Part shown: piece by piece, positions 43,553 through 53,987 of the stretch
Layout: each line of letters begins with the position of its first letter
Numbering within the stretch: position 1 is the first letter of the stretch
Translations under genes and position numbers: made by a program
Notes under the pieces: generated by a model
Database searches by the model: none
What the model was told of the DNA's origin: nothing
Seen by the model: only the letters and a program-made list of their open reading frames with translations
Origin: Symsagittifera roscoffensis
Lineage: Eukaryota; Xenacoelomorpha; Acoela; Convolutidae
Direction: 5' to 3'
Length of the DNA stretch: 64,000 nt
Assembly (NCBI RefSeq): GCF_963678635.1
Contig: NC_087067.1
Location: forward strand, 56,579,964 to 56,643,963

Positions 43553-44641
43553 GCCGCTGAGATAAATTTTTTAGCCAGGGGTGAGCCTGTTCCGCTGGAT
43601 CTGCTAGTCCGATCCAATTTGGTACTGCAAGAGCTTACCAGGCTGGGTATAAACAGCATAGCCCTGATGAATAGGACGGTGAACGTGGCGCTGGACGTCA
43701 TAGGGAAGCTCCGTGACTTGTTAGATAGAGAAGTGGATAGGCATGATCGTGAGTGGACGGAGACCATGCAGCGGTTGAATGTTACTGAGAAAACAGAGAA
43801 GAGGCTAGTGACCATTCGCAGCCGAGGTGTTGAACGGGCTTGCCGGTCGATAGTGAACCAGCTGGTGAGCTCAATGCCGAATGATGTCTTGTTGAGGACT
43901 TCGTTCACTGAACATCGGACATTGATCCAGGCTCAGGCCACTGAAGAAGTCAGTGTCAAGTCGAGATCCAGCTTCACGAGAAAAGTACATTTCACAGATG
44001 GAAGAGAAGAGTTTGAGCCGAGCTCAGATTGTTCAACCGGGGACGAAATAATGTCCGGGGAGTCTGACACCTTCGAGCCCGTACAGGACGACTTGTCCGG
44101 GGAGAGGTTGTTGAGACAACCAAGGGATAGCATGTTGTCCGGGGAATCGGATACAAAGCGACCGAGGGACAGAGTTTTTACCGGAGAGTCGAGAAACATC
44201 ACAGACAGATTGGATTATGAAGTCGGGGAATCAGTCGGTTCAAGTGAGGACTCGAGGCCCCAGTCCTGGGACAACATATCTGAGACCACCTCCAATTCTG
44301 ATGTATCGGAGATTGCGATTCATTCCTTGTTGGTGGACTGGAAACAGCGCGGGCTGGACCGAGAGATGCATCAGGATCCGGACAGAGACAGGTACACCTC
44401 CGACGAGGAGGGCACTGTTGTGGATAATGCCGCCGAAGAGCTCGAAATGATAGCAGTTTCGAAACGCCCCACCAGATTACTACCACATGGTACGGTTGTC
44501 CGTACTAATCTGGAGCCATCCGTTCAGGAAGCAACACCCTTGAAAAAGATATCGTGTGTTAAGTTGATGGACGATGATCATGCTCCGGAAATAATGAGTG
44601 GGCAATTGAACGTGGTAAAGACGTATCTGAAAGCCAGGTAA
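43552..44641 (+). pseudogene. pol: Ty3/Gypsy spacer between RNase H and integrase
   Basis: An acidic, low-complexity region of about 350 residues follows RNase H. It has repeated phrases SGESDT(F/K), with PRDSMLSGESD and PRDRVFTGESR, three to four imperfect copies spaced 18-20 residues at about 44050-44200. The first 100 residues are helical and charged. I know no catalytic function for it. The reading frame ends at TAA 44639-44641. Confidence 0.65.
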
Positions 44642-45058
44642 CGGTTGTCGGATCTTCTAAGGGCTCAACGAAATGATAGAATGACGAGCAATCTGAAGAG
44701 ATGGATCCAGAATAGAGCACCTGAAAAAGGAGATTTGGAAGAAGACAGCGATAAGGTCTTGAAGCAGTTCTACCTGAAGAGAAAAGACTTGCTGTACCTG
44801 TAAAAGGACAGAATCGTAGCCTGTAAACGTAAAGAGGAGGAAAAGGTCCTTTAAAAGTACAATTCGATGATCATCAGAAGATTTGCATGACAGCCACGGG
44901 CTATAATCAGGTGCTGGTAAGATCGACCATTTTACGAAATATGCGGAGGCAGCTCCCTGCATGACAGCATCGGCAGAAGAACGTACGACTACTTGATAAA
45001 TGTGTGGATAGCGAGGCACGGCTGCCCCATCACGTTCCAATCGGATTATGGTAAAACG
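44642..45058 (+). pseudogene. pol: Ty3/Gypsy integrase remnant
   Basis: Fragments recognisable in several frames are KRKDLLYL then KDRIVACKRKEEEKVL (start of the integrase N-terminal region, 44770-44850), DHFTKYAEAAPCMTASAEE (44921-44985) and INVWIARHGCPITFQSDYGK (44998-45057), part of the DDE core around the second Asp. Several in-frame stops and small deletions intervene, and all similarity ends near 45058. The catalytic Glu and the C-terminal domain are absent at this place. Confidence 0.75.
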
Positions 45059-45965
45059 TTGCTGATTTTTAAGTAGATACTCAAATTCTTTAATTTTTTT
45101 TATAAATTTGGGAGGATAACTCAAAGTTGACGAATTTTTTAAAGCAGACTTCTGGAAATCTGATCCCAAACCGAATCAAACAGGATTTTGAACTTTGAAA
45201 ATCTTTAAAGAAATTGAGGAATAAAGAACTTTGCAGAGGTGTTTTTTTCAAATTTGGTTTTTGGATAGGGGATGAAAAGAGTTTTTGATATATTATCGTA
45301 CGACTTTTTGGTCAATTTCAAATTCTCGAGATCAAACAAAGTTTCTTTCCTTGTGAGGTGTAATTCAGCTGTAAGTTTAAAACTTTGATACGCAATATGT
45401 GAATCAAAAGTAAACTCTTTGATTGAGTAAGTTTCTCTGAAGAGACCTTTACTTAGTCGGACAACTCTATTTTGTACAATAAAGACGTCCAAAAAAAAAA
45501 AAAAGAGCCAACATCTATTTCATCAATAAGAAAATCAATTGGAATTTTTTCTTTCTTCTTATTAAGTAACTCGAGGAAGCTCAAATGTTTTTTGATAGAC
45601 ATTTTTCAAATAATGATTAAGGTTTTTTGAAAATAATAAACAATTCATTTTTAGAAAATGCTAAATTCTGATTGGTTGATTTCCAACAAACAGTGTTACT
45701 AAAAGAATACTCAATTCTGATTGGTTGAATTTCTCTAATAAAAAGCAAAAAAAACTTATTTCATTATGATTTTCTTTTACGTTAAAAGCAACTGCTCTAT
45801 ACTTTGTATAACTACTTGAAATAAAATTCAAATACTTTTAAAAACTCAAAGTAAATAAAAAATTTTTTTTCTAATAAATTTTTGGAACATCTTAAGTCTC
45901 CCAGTTTGATATGAACCAAGTACTAACAGCTTTACGTTAATACTTAATAATTCTCCCATTTTTAT
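45059..45965. other. AT-rich spacer before the Polinton-type polymerase
   Basis: No gene. A short direct repeat (AATTCTGATTGGTTGA with flanks) occurs at about 45662 and 45714, 52 bp apart. A 14-A run lies at about 45490. The left edge coincides with the break in the Gypsy integrase. Confidence 0.5.
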
Positions 45966-46508
45966 ATGCCGTCGCTGAATAGGAACGAGAAAGTGCAGTG
46001 TGGGGCTTGTGGAAACATGTATGTTCGTGAACATGCGGCTCGACACCGCAAAAGCTGTCAAGCAGGGATTATTTCTTGTGCTGATTGTAGGTATTTCACA
46101 TACAATCAACAGGAAATGAATTATCACGTGGCCAAAAAGCATGCTCCATCAACTTCCAAGCAATCAACGGTTTGCTCGTCTAGCGAGCAGGAGTTTCCGA
46201 GTTACTACTCGCTGCAACAACACCGGAGAAAAGAAGATGGAGTGAAACAGCGGAAACCAAGTGACACGGTGGCAGACTTGAACAAGATAGTGGAAGAGGA
46301 TGGGGATGATGGAGACAAACTCAAAGAGGAGTTCCTGCTTGACACTGAGATGGAGAATGGGAGACATAAGGTATTTAACTTTCAAATGTCAAAGTCAGAT
46401 ACCAAGATTATCAACGAGAAGCTTGAAGAAGTCTTCAACAAGCTAGATTCCGCTGCAAAAATCAATATTGCTTTGGATTTGTTCTCCGTAATGTCAGAAC
46501 GGGAGAAT
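45966..46508 (+). pseudogene. Polinton-type PolB, N-terminal zinc-finger region
   Basis: It starts at ATG 45966. Two Cys/His pairs are seen: CGACGNMYVREHAARHRKSC and CADCRYFTYNQQEMNYHVAKKH. A third finger is degenerate (VCSSSEQEFPSYYSLQQHRR, with one Cys and one His lost). A helical region then leads to LDLFSVMSERENI. A frameshift near 46508 is required to continue into YYYAHENNTLFEKSHLL. The fingers probably bind DNA or protein partners; this is inference. Confidence 0.65.
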
Positions 46509-47535
46509 ATCGGTATTACTATGCACACGAAAACAATACTTTGTTCGAAAAATCGCATTTACTGTGTACGAAAGCGGATTTGATTACAATCCAGGGAAAA
46601 GTTGAAAAAGTTGATATCGTGGAGCAATGCACCCAAGAACGTCAGAACACAAAGTGGAGGTTCAAGTTGATCACAAATGTTACTATTTTTGCTGCACTTC
46701 TGAAAAACATCCCGATGGGATGTCTAAACTCTGTCTTACCTGAACCTTTACTACGACATACGCAAGTAAACTGTCTTTTATCGGACAAAGATAAACAACC
46801 ATACAAAGATCATCTTTGTCTTTTCCGTGCGTTAACAATGTATTTGCATGGTCATAGTAACCTCAATGCTCATACATCTCAGCTGTTTACAGAGTTTATA
46901 TCAAAATCTGGATACGATCCGAAGAATTTTCGTGGAGTGTCAATCGATGATTTACCTGTTGTAGAGGGAAGAGTTGAACGAAACATATTCATGTACAATT
47001 TTGATATTCAAGAAGGAGAATATGTTGGAGAATTAGCCAGGCGAAGTATTAGGAAATTCGAAAAAACAGTGAAATTGCTAAGATTCAACAACCATATCAT
47101 TCATGCGAATGATATTGATTCTTTCTTCAGGTGTTTTCGATGTCCTAGCTGTGACTGTTTCTTCAACAGACATCTTATGTCTTGTAAAGATAGAGTGCGA
47201 CACATATATCAAAATAATGTATATACACTTCGAGAAACGCTATTTGAAAAGTTGGAAGGTTTCAATATACCAGTTTCGAAAGATAACACACTATTCAACA
47301 ACCTAGCCATTTTCGATTTTGAGTCGATATGTGTTCCATCAGATAAAGTGAAAGCTACCCAAACAACAACTTGGATTGGAAAACACGTTCCAATTTCTGT
47401 ATCAATATCCTCGAATCTGATTGATGAACCAATTTTTCTTTATAACGACGATCCGCAAAAGCTTATTATGATTAATTTTGTAATCAGCCTCGAACTTTTG
47501 GCTGAGAAAAGTAAGCTCGAAATGAGACTAAATTT
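46508..47535 (+). pseudogene. Polinton-type PolB, pre-exonuclease region and Exo I
   Basis: The region includes KDHLCLFRALTMYLHGHSN, a Cys/His-containing block resembling a degenerate cysteine-protease fold, then FRGVSIDDLPVVEGRVERNI. A CCHC-like zinc segment follows (FRCPSCDCFFNRHLMSCKDRV, Cys/His residues at about 47140-47190). The 3'-5' exonuclease motif I, LAIFDFESICV, lies at about 47305-47337 with its Asp and Glu intact. A frameshift near 47535 leads to VVERVVNDGMSKIF. Confidence 0.7.
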
Positions 47536-49210
47536 CAAGTTGTTGAAAGAGTAGTGAATGATGGGATGTCGAAAATTTTCCAAGAGTTGAATGAAAGATG
47601 TCGAAATCTTCCAAATGAAAATTTTGAATACGAAGATGAATGTATAGAAGATACAGAGGAAACTGATATGTCAACTCAGTTTTTGAGAATACAGAAAAAT
47701 CAGCAGATTGATTTGAAACAAAATCTGGAGAGGTATGTTAACACGTTACCTGTATTTGGGCTTAACAGTGGAAGCTATGATCTGAACTTGATCAAGAGCT
47801 ATCTGATTCCCTACTTAATCAATGATAAAGAAGCTGAACCTATGGTTATCAAAAAAGCTAACGATTTCATATCCTTCAAGTTTGGAGATATACAGTTTCT
47901 CGATATCATAAAATTTTTGGGTGGAGCAACATCTCTAGACTCCTGTCTTAAAGCTTACAAAGCCAGTGAGACAAAAGGGTTTTTCCCTTATGAGTGGTTT
48001 GACAGTCCAGACAAGCTCGAGAGTGAAGAATTACCTCCATACGAAGCCTTTTTCAGTAAACTGAGAAACAACAACCCTCTTGATAAAGACTTGATGAACC
48101 TGGAGTCAAGTGGATTTGATGAGCAGCAAGCACTAAAGAAACTTCAAATCAAGTCAGTACCTGCATCTGGATGGGATAGTTACAAATATTTACAGGAGAT
48201 TTGGCAGAAACATGGAATGACCACATTTAAAGATTTTTTGCAGTGGTACAACAACAAAGATGTTGTTCCAACCCTTGAAGCAATGCAAAAAATGGTTCAG
48301 TTTTCTCATCAGAAAGAAATTGATATGTTAAAACTTGGATGTACTCTTCCAAATCTGGCAAACATTTTTCTTCACAAATCAACCAATGAAAAATTCTACC
48401 CTTTTTGCGAAAATGATAGAGATTTGTGCGAGAAAATTAGAGAGGATATGACGGGTGGACCATCAATTGTGTTTACTCGAAAAGCTGTTGTGGATGAAAC
48501 CTTTACCCGGGATTCATCAAAGGTCTGCAAATCCTTTGTTGGAATTGATGCGAGCCAGATCTATCTCTATTCAATGTGTCAAGACATGCCAACAGGATTG
48601 TACACAAGATGGAAGTTTGATTCCGATATGCAAAAATTCAAAGCTAGACATAACCGATCTCGCAATTTTGAGAACATGGTCATGTCTTACTACCAAGAAA
48701 CCAGACCAGAATGCAGAATTGAGAGCTTCCACAGATCTGGAAATCAAAAGAAAATTGACTGTTTCAATGTTGATGGATATTGCAATTACTGCAAAACAGT
48801 GTTTGAAGCAATGGGATGCTATTACCATTTTTTTCCTTGCCAGGAGACTCGTCCCTCACTTAGCGATGAAGATATTGAGAGAGGAAACAAAAGGAGACAG
48901 ATGGATGACTTGAGACGTGAGTTTATTTGCGAAAAAGGATACAAAATCGAAGAGATGTGGGAATGTGAGTGGTGGCAAAACTTCAAAACGAACGAAAAAA
49001 TAAAGAATCGTTTTCGATCCAACTTTCCCTACAAAAGACCTCTCTCTACTGATTCTTTATTGGAAAAAATAAGAGATGGGTCTCTTTATGGCTATATTCA
49101 GTGCGGCTTAGTTGTTCCAGACGAACTGAAAGCAAAATTTTCTAATTTTCCTCCAATTCTTAAAAACACTGAAGTTGGAAGAAATGATATTGGGGAATAT
49201 ATGCAAAATT
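47535..49210 (+). pseudogene. Polinton-type PolB, Exo II and palm motif A with an inserted domain
   Basis: Exo II is LPVFGLNSGSYDLNLIK (about 47746-47796). Palm motif A is FVGIDASQIYLYSMC (about 48535-48582), with the catalytic Asp intact. After it comes an insertion of about 120 residues with paired cysteines (CNYCKTVFEAMGCYYHFFPC) and KGYKIEEMWECEWW, which resembles a Vsr/PD-(D/E)XK nuclease-like fold; that reading is tentative. The frame shifts near 49210 (after NDIGEYMQ). Confidence 0.72.
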
Positions 49211-50199
49211 GAAAATGATCTTCTGAAGCATCCCCAGCGTATGCTAATATCTAGTTTCAAACTAAAAAATGGTTCCATCATTACTCCTCTTTTCAATTTC
49301 TACATGGAACTTGGCTTACAGTGTACCAAAGTTTACCGCTTTGTACAGTATCTCCGTCGAAAATGCTTCAACAAGTTTGTTCAGTCGGTTGTTGATGCTA
49401 GAAGGGAAGGAGATGAGAACCCTTTATCCGGTGTTGTTGAAGAGACTATGAAGCTTTTAGGTAATTCATCCTACGGTTACCAGATAACGGACAGATCGAG
49501 ACATACGATCACAAAGTACTTGAATGATGAGAAAACAAACAAAGCAATTAATGAACATTTCCTCAAACGATTGAACACTGTTCAGTATGACTTGTACGAG
49601 ATTGATTCACTAAAGTCAACAATTGAGCACAAAGAACCCATAATGGTCGGATTTTTCATTCTGCAGTATGCAAAGCTGAGAATGCATGAGCTTTACTACA
49701 ATTTTTTTGACAAATTTTGTGATGTAAATAAGTTCGAGTAATTAGAAATGGACACATACTCATTGTATTTAGCTCTTGCTGAGGACAATTTGTATGATTG
49801 TATTCGTCCGGAGAAAAAAGATGACTGGGAAAAATTGAGAGAAAAAGAAAAGATTGCAAAGATTCATTCAGAGCAGATTCAAAAACAATTTTTTTTCCAC
49901 GAACATGTTGCAGCGTTCACAAGAAGCACGATAAACGAGAGCCTGGTCTGTTCAAAGAAGAATTTAGGTGTACGGAGATGCTATGTTTATGCGGCAAGAC
50001 TTATTGTTGCTATGACAACAAATCAGACAAAATGAAGTTTATCAGCAAAGGATTGAATATAAGAATTCTAGAGGAATCCGGTGATGGGCCTATGGAAAAA
50101 TACAGGAAAGTACTCGACGGAGCAATCAACTTGACTTCAACAAACATAGGATTTAGAATCATTAATCATATGGTTGCTACATACGAGCAAACAAAGAAG
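49210..50199 (+). pseudogene. Polinton-type PolB, motifs B and C and C-terminus, catalytic residue lost
   Basis: The palm/fingers region has KLLGNSSYGYQI (motif B, about 49453-49488). A TAA at 49739 falls just before motif C, which reads EMDTYSLYLAL (49745-49777): the second Asp of the DTD pair is Tyr (TAC at 49757), a one-base change that should abolish catalysis. A further frameshift lies in the T8 run at 49888-49895, after which FFPRTCCSVHKKHDKREPG and the Cys-rich CLCGKTYCCYD follow. Similarity stops at VATYEQTKKG (about 50199), short of a natural end. Confidence 0.75.
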
Positions 50200-50241
50200 G
50201 GATGCCCCCGATACCCACTGATAAGGAGGATGTTGTTGAGA

Positions 50242-50350
50242 GTCCCTGGAGCACTACAGACAGAGCAAAAGATTGGAGGCTGGCGAGAGGCTCTGGAAAA
50301 AGAAATGAATTTGAAAGATAGTGAGGCCTATCATAGACCTACTGGCTCGA
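50242..50350 (+). repeat. 109-bp direct repeat, left copy
   Basis: This matches 53262-53370 (offset 3020) with about three differences; both contain GCACTACAGACAGAGCAAAA and end ACTGGCTCGA. The two copies are used in different reading frames of the surrounding ORF, so one is likely misplaced by template switching or a local rearrangement. Confidence 0.85.
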
Positions 50351-53261
50351 CCGGCTCGTGATGCGGAAAGGAGAATGCGTAAGTGGAGTGAAGGGTTGGA
50401 TCCGCGCTTCATCAGTTGGAACGCTGCGGCCAAGCACACGTTTGACTTCAAGTTTCCTGATCCTTGGAGCAGGAAGAATATCAAGGCACCACCTTTCAGG
50501 AGACCGGAGGTCCCGGCTGATGTGTGGAATGATATGTATGCCCCCACAGATGATTTAGCATGATTGAGGTGGTCAGGAGAGGTGAAAGTAGTGATGCTGG
50601 AAGTGGCAAAAGAGTGCAAAGGAGGCACGTACAAAACGGTGGATGATCTGGCGCCACATGGCGAGGAGTCGGTAGATTTCCTGGTGGATGACGAGTTGTT
50701 CTATCACGCAGGGGACCTGACCGTACCGGCGCGGCCGGACTCTGGAATGGATACGCGACAAGGCCCTTCGGGACCCAAGCCAAAACCTGATGCAAATGAC
50801 GACGTGCTGATGTATCAGGACGATGATAACATGGAGGGAAAGGGAGATAAGTCGGGTAAAATGGATATAGGAGCGTTGGAGAAAGACTTGCTGGAATACC
50901 AGTTTAGTGAAGACGACGACGGGGAAGTCGATGGGAGTCTATTGCTGATGACGCCATCGTCTTTGATGTCCCCTACGAAGGAGGCGCCGGCCAACTTATC
51001 CCCAGTGGACCCAAAAGGCCTGGCGAGGGACTACCGGAGTAGGGACCCACAAAAACTGCTCCATGAGTCACCAAGGAGGAGAAAGATTGAAGAGGCTATG
51101 AGGGTATCCTTCCTGAGCACGCTACCGGAAGAGGAATGGGAGAGATACCAGAGCGAACTGCAACGTTAGGCAGGAGTGGCCTGGAACCTAGTAACCTTCA
51201 TGGAGAGGACATGGGACGTGATACGTAGATACGGGACGCGGTCCGTAATGAAGGTGGGATTAAACCAACCGATCATGCGCGAGGTTCTAGAGAAAACAAT
51301 GAGCTCCGTAGAGTCTGATGTCTTGACCGAGTCAATTACAGAGGACAGTGCCGATGATCAGCAGGTCACAAGAAAGTTATCCGTCAGACGAGCCAAAAAA
51401 GGGCTGAAACGATTGAAGGGAAAAACAGGAAGCCGAGCCGTGAACCAGAGAGTGGTGAAGTCGAAAGCCAGCACAGTGGTGGCCTCGTTGGCAGGAGCAG
51501 CTCGTCCAGGCGAAAGAGGGCAAGGAGATAGTGCGACGCTGGCCGGGGTAGAGAAAGAGAACCTGATACCCCCTATGCTGTTGGCAGGTTTGACCACAAC
51601 AGCCACGAAGTCAAAGAAAAATGCACGGACTCTAGCGGATACTCAGCTAGAAATGGAGGTCATCAGTCAGTGCGGATCTGGAGGACTTGATGATTACAAG
51701 CCCTCGCGAACCAACATGGCCCGGATGAAGCTGGAGGGACAACTCGACGTAGTCGAGTATAGTCGAATCACTGTGCCAGACTCAGTCCACGTGGGAGATC
51801 CAGCAGGGGGTTATGTGGAGATGCTGAAGGCGAGGAATTCCGCGAGAGGGCACCTGATGGCTTGGAACGAGAAGCAAGCCATGCAGGAGTATCTGAAAGA
51901 GCTGACGGAGAATTCTAACTTGAATCGGAAGGAATACGGCACGGTGGTGTCTTCGGAGGCAAACGAAATCCTCCAAAGATACTTCGACGAGACGATGCAT
52001 GCGCATGTGACGGTGGCAGCATACCTGGCTTATCCGTGTACAAGAACTGACCTGCAAGTACGGTTGGCTTGGTGCTTGATGGGCATCAAGAAGGCGGAAT
52101 ACGAAGCCAACAATGACTCGAAATCAAAGGAATAGGAGCTGGAATTGATGGAAGCCCTGCGAGTGTTGATTTCTAGTGACGATTCTGCGATAGCCTGGGC
52201 TAAGCGTAAGGATGCACTTTGCTTCGCAAGGTTCGTGGTGGATCGTATCCCCACTCCTGTTTTGGGAGAGTGAATAAAGACCATTCGGCAAGGGGGAAAT
52301 GATTGCGAAAGAAACTTCCTGAGGGCGTTCCTGGAGCTATATCAGGACATGCCGCTGGCCATACCAAATAGGGAGTCGAACGACATGGAGGGCTATCGCA
52401 GGTTGGAAGAAGTGAGAAGGTAGTCCAACAAAGAACTGAAAGTGAGCCGGGAGTCGATTGAAGCAGTCAGGGGACAGAAAGACTATGCAACATTATGGAA
52501 ATTGAAGTCGTTCCATTATGTGTCTGGCATACCGGGGGTGACATATAAATCCTTCGTGAATGAGGAAGCCAGGGAAGCGTACTTCGACTATGAGCAAGTT
52601 GTGGTGCTTGATTTCTGGGTTGAACGGATCAAGGAAACTGGCATGCTGATGTTGGAACAACCCAAGCTGGGAATTGTTTTGGAAGAACGAGTGGTCGGAA
52701 CCTCGGTTCCCAAGCTGAAGGGGCAAGTAAGTTTTGATTGTGGTTCTTGGGAAGGTCCCTTGAAAACCAGCTTAGTAACCATGTGGGAACTCAAGAAGCC
52801 TTCATGGTGTCCACATCCAAACGCCGGTTTAATCTGGGATATGACGGCGGATGTCACGTTGGACTTGGATGATGACGCGAGTCTACATGATCTGGCCATC
52901 ATACACCATCTGCTGGCCATGAGGGTAACGAAGCAGAAGAACAACCCATCCACAGAACCATCCGAGGGAAATCCATTGAACAATTGGTTGAGACAGGGCA
53001 CCTGTCTAGCTCACAGTAGTGGAATGGAAGGACGTGTGTGCAATTCAGAACATTGCCTGATCACGCTGAGCGAGCAGCATCGCCAGTTGGCACAACTGTA
53101 TGGAAGGTTGAGCATGTCGGATTAGAGTAGAATGGAGTTGATAGCGGACTGTCATGGGGTGACGGAAGTGAACTTGATTTTGCAGCATGATGAGCTCGAT
53201 AGACTCACTAGAACGCCTAGAGCGTGCCCATGGCCTGGTGACGTCCCTCAGTGTGGAAGTA

Positions 53262-53370
53262 TTCCCTGAAGCACTACAGACAGAGCAAAAGATTGGAGGC
53301 TGGCGAGAGGTTCTGGAAAAAGAAATGAATTTGAAAGATAGTGAGGCCTATCATAGACCTACTGGCTCGA
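53262..53370 (+). repeat. 109-bp direct repeat, right copy
   Basis: Partner of 50242-50350. Here the sequence is read as EALQTEQKIGGWREVLEKEM within the open frame 53187-53987. Confidence 0.85.
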
Positions 53371-53987
53371 AATATCTGGGGAGTTCAAGCTCTGCACCAT
53401 ATTGCAACTGTAGATACCCTACGCACATGGCGGCGATGGACGCGAGGACACAGCAGGTGTTGGTCGACCAGCTCTTCTCTGTGGCAAAGTGCGTGAGGTT
53501 GGCCAGAATGTCGGAGAGGTCATACGATTTATTGGCGAAGATCATTCGGGCCGTCCCGAAGAGATCTGAGGGCGAGTTGCAGGACGTAGTGGGTGAAGAG
53601 TTCATGAGGTTGAACGAGGGTAATGTGAGTGAATTCCAGAAGCAGAAAGCGAGTGGAGCGTTACCTACTGAATTCCCCACCATGGAAGAAAAAGACGATG
53701 TTCACAGAATAATGATGGAAGTGGAACCGTTGCTGGGAGCCTCAGGGTATCGGACCCGAAAGAACATATTGATGACCCATGGGGAGTATCCTTGTCACTG
53801 CCTGGCGCAGACGTTATGGTACCCCAAACGCGGGAATACGGCGCTAGTATGGGACAAGGAGGAGTTGTACTCCACGGGGTTGCCCGATCAAAATCAACAA
53901 GTGTCAATTGTGTTGGTTAGTGCCATGCTGGAGGTGAGATGGTTGGAAGCTAATGCGGGCACAAGTAAGCAAGAGTGTGGAACTAAG

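Larger units (their letters stand above)
38640..45058 (+). mobile_element. Ty3/Gypsy retrotransposon, decayed and truncated in integrase
   Basis: The order gag, protease, RT, RNase H, spacer, integrase is the Ty3/Gypsy order. Stops and frameshifts occur throughout, the gag zinc-knuckle region appears deleted, and the integrase is cut off inside its catalytic core near 45058. The element is more GC-rich than its AT-rich surroundings, fitting a late arrival. Confidence 0.88.
45966..50199 (+). mobile_element. Polinton/Maverick-type element fragment: DNA polymerase B gene
   Basis: One long gene for a family B DNA polymerase with an N-terminal zinc-finger region is spread over five frames by indels. 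Such genes belong to large self-synthesising DNA transposons of the Polinton/Maverick group and related virus-like elements. No integrase, packaging ATPase or capsid gene and no long terminal inverted repeats are seen nearby, so only the polymerase module remains. Confidence 0.7.
50200..53987 (+). pseudogene. Long decayed reading frame of unknown function, possibly the 3' ORF of the Ty3/Gypsy element
   Basis: A frame of about 1250 codons starts near ATG 50202 (MPPIPTDKEDVVESPW). It shifts at 50320, runs with stops at 50561, 51167, 52133, 52271, 52421 and 53123, shifts again near 53180 and is cut by satellite DNA at 53987. The content is hydrophilic and acidic, with a basic stretch near 51400 (RRAKKGLKRLKGKTGSRA), helical segments and no signal peptide or clear membrane segment. 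I recognise no domain. Base composition and codon style match the Gypsy element at 38.7-45.06 kb and not the AT-rich polymerase gene between them. It begins exactly where the polymerase similarity ends, so the two blocks may be halves of one element. Confidence 0.5.
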
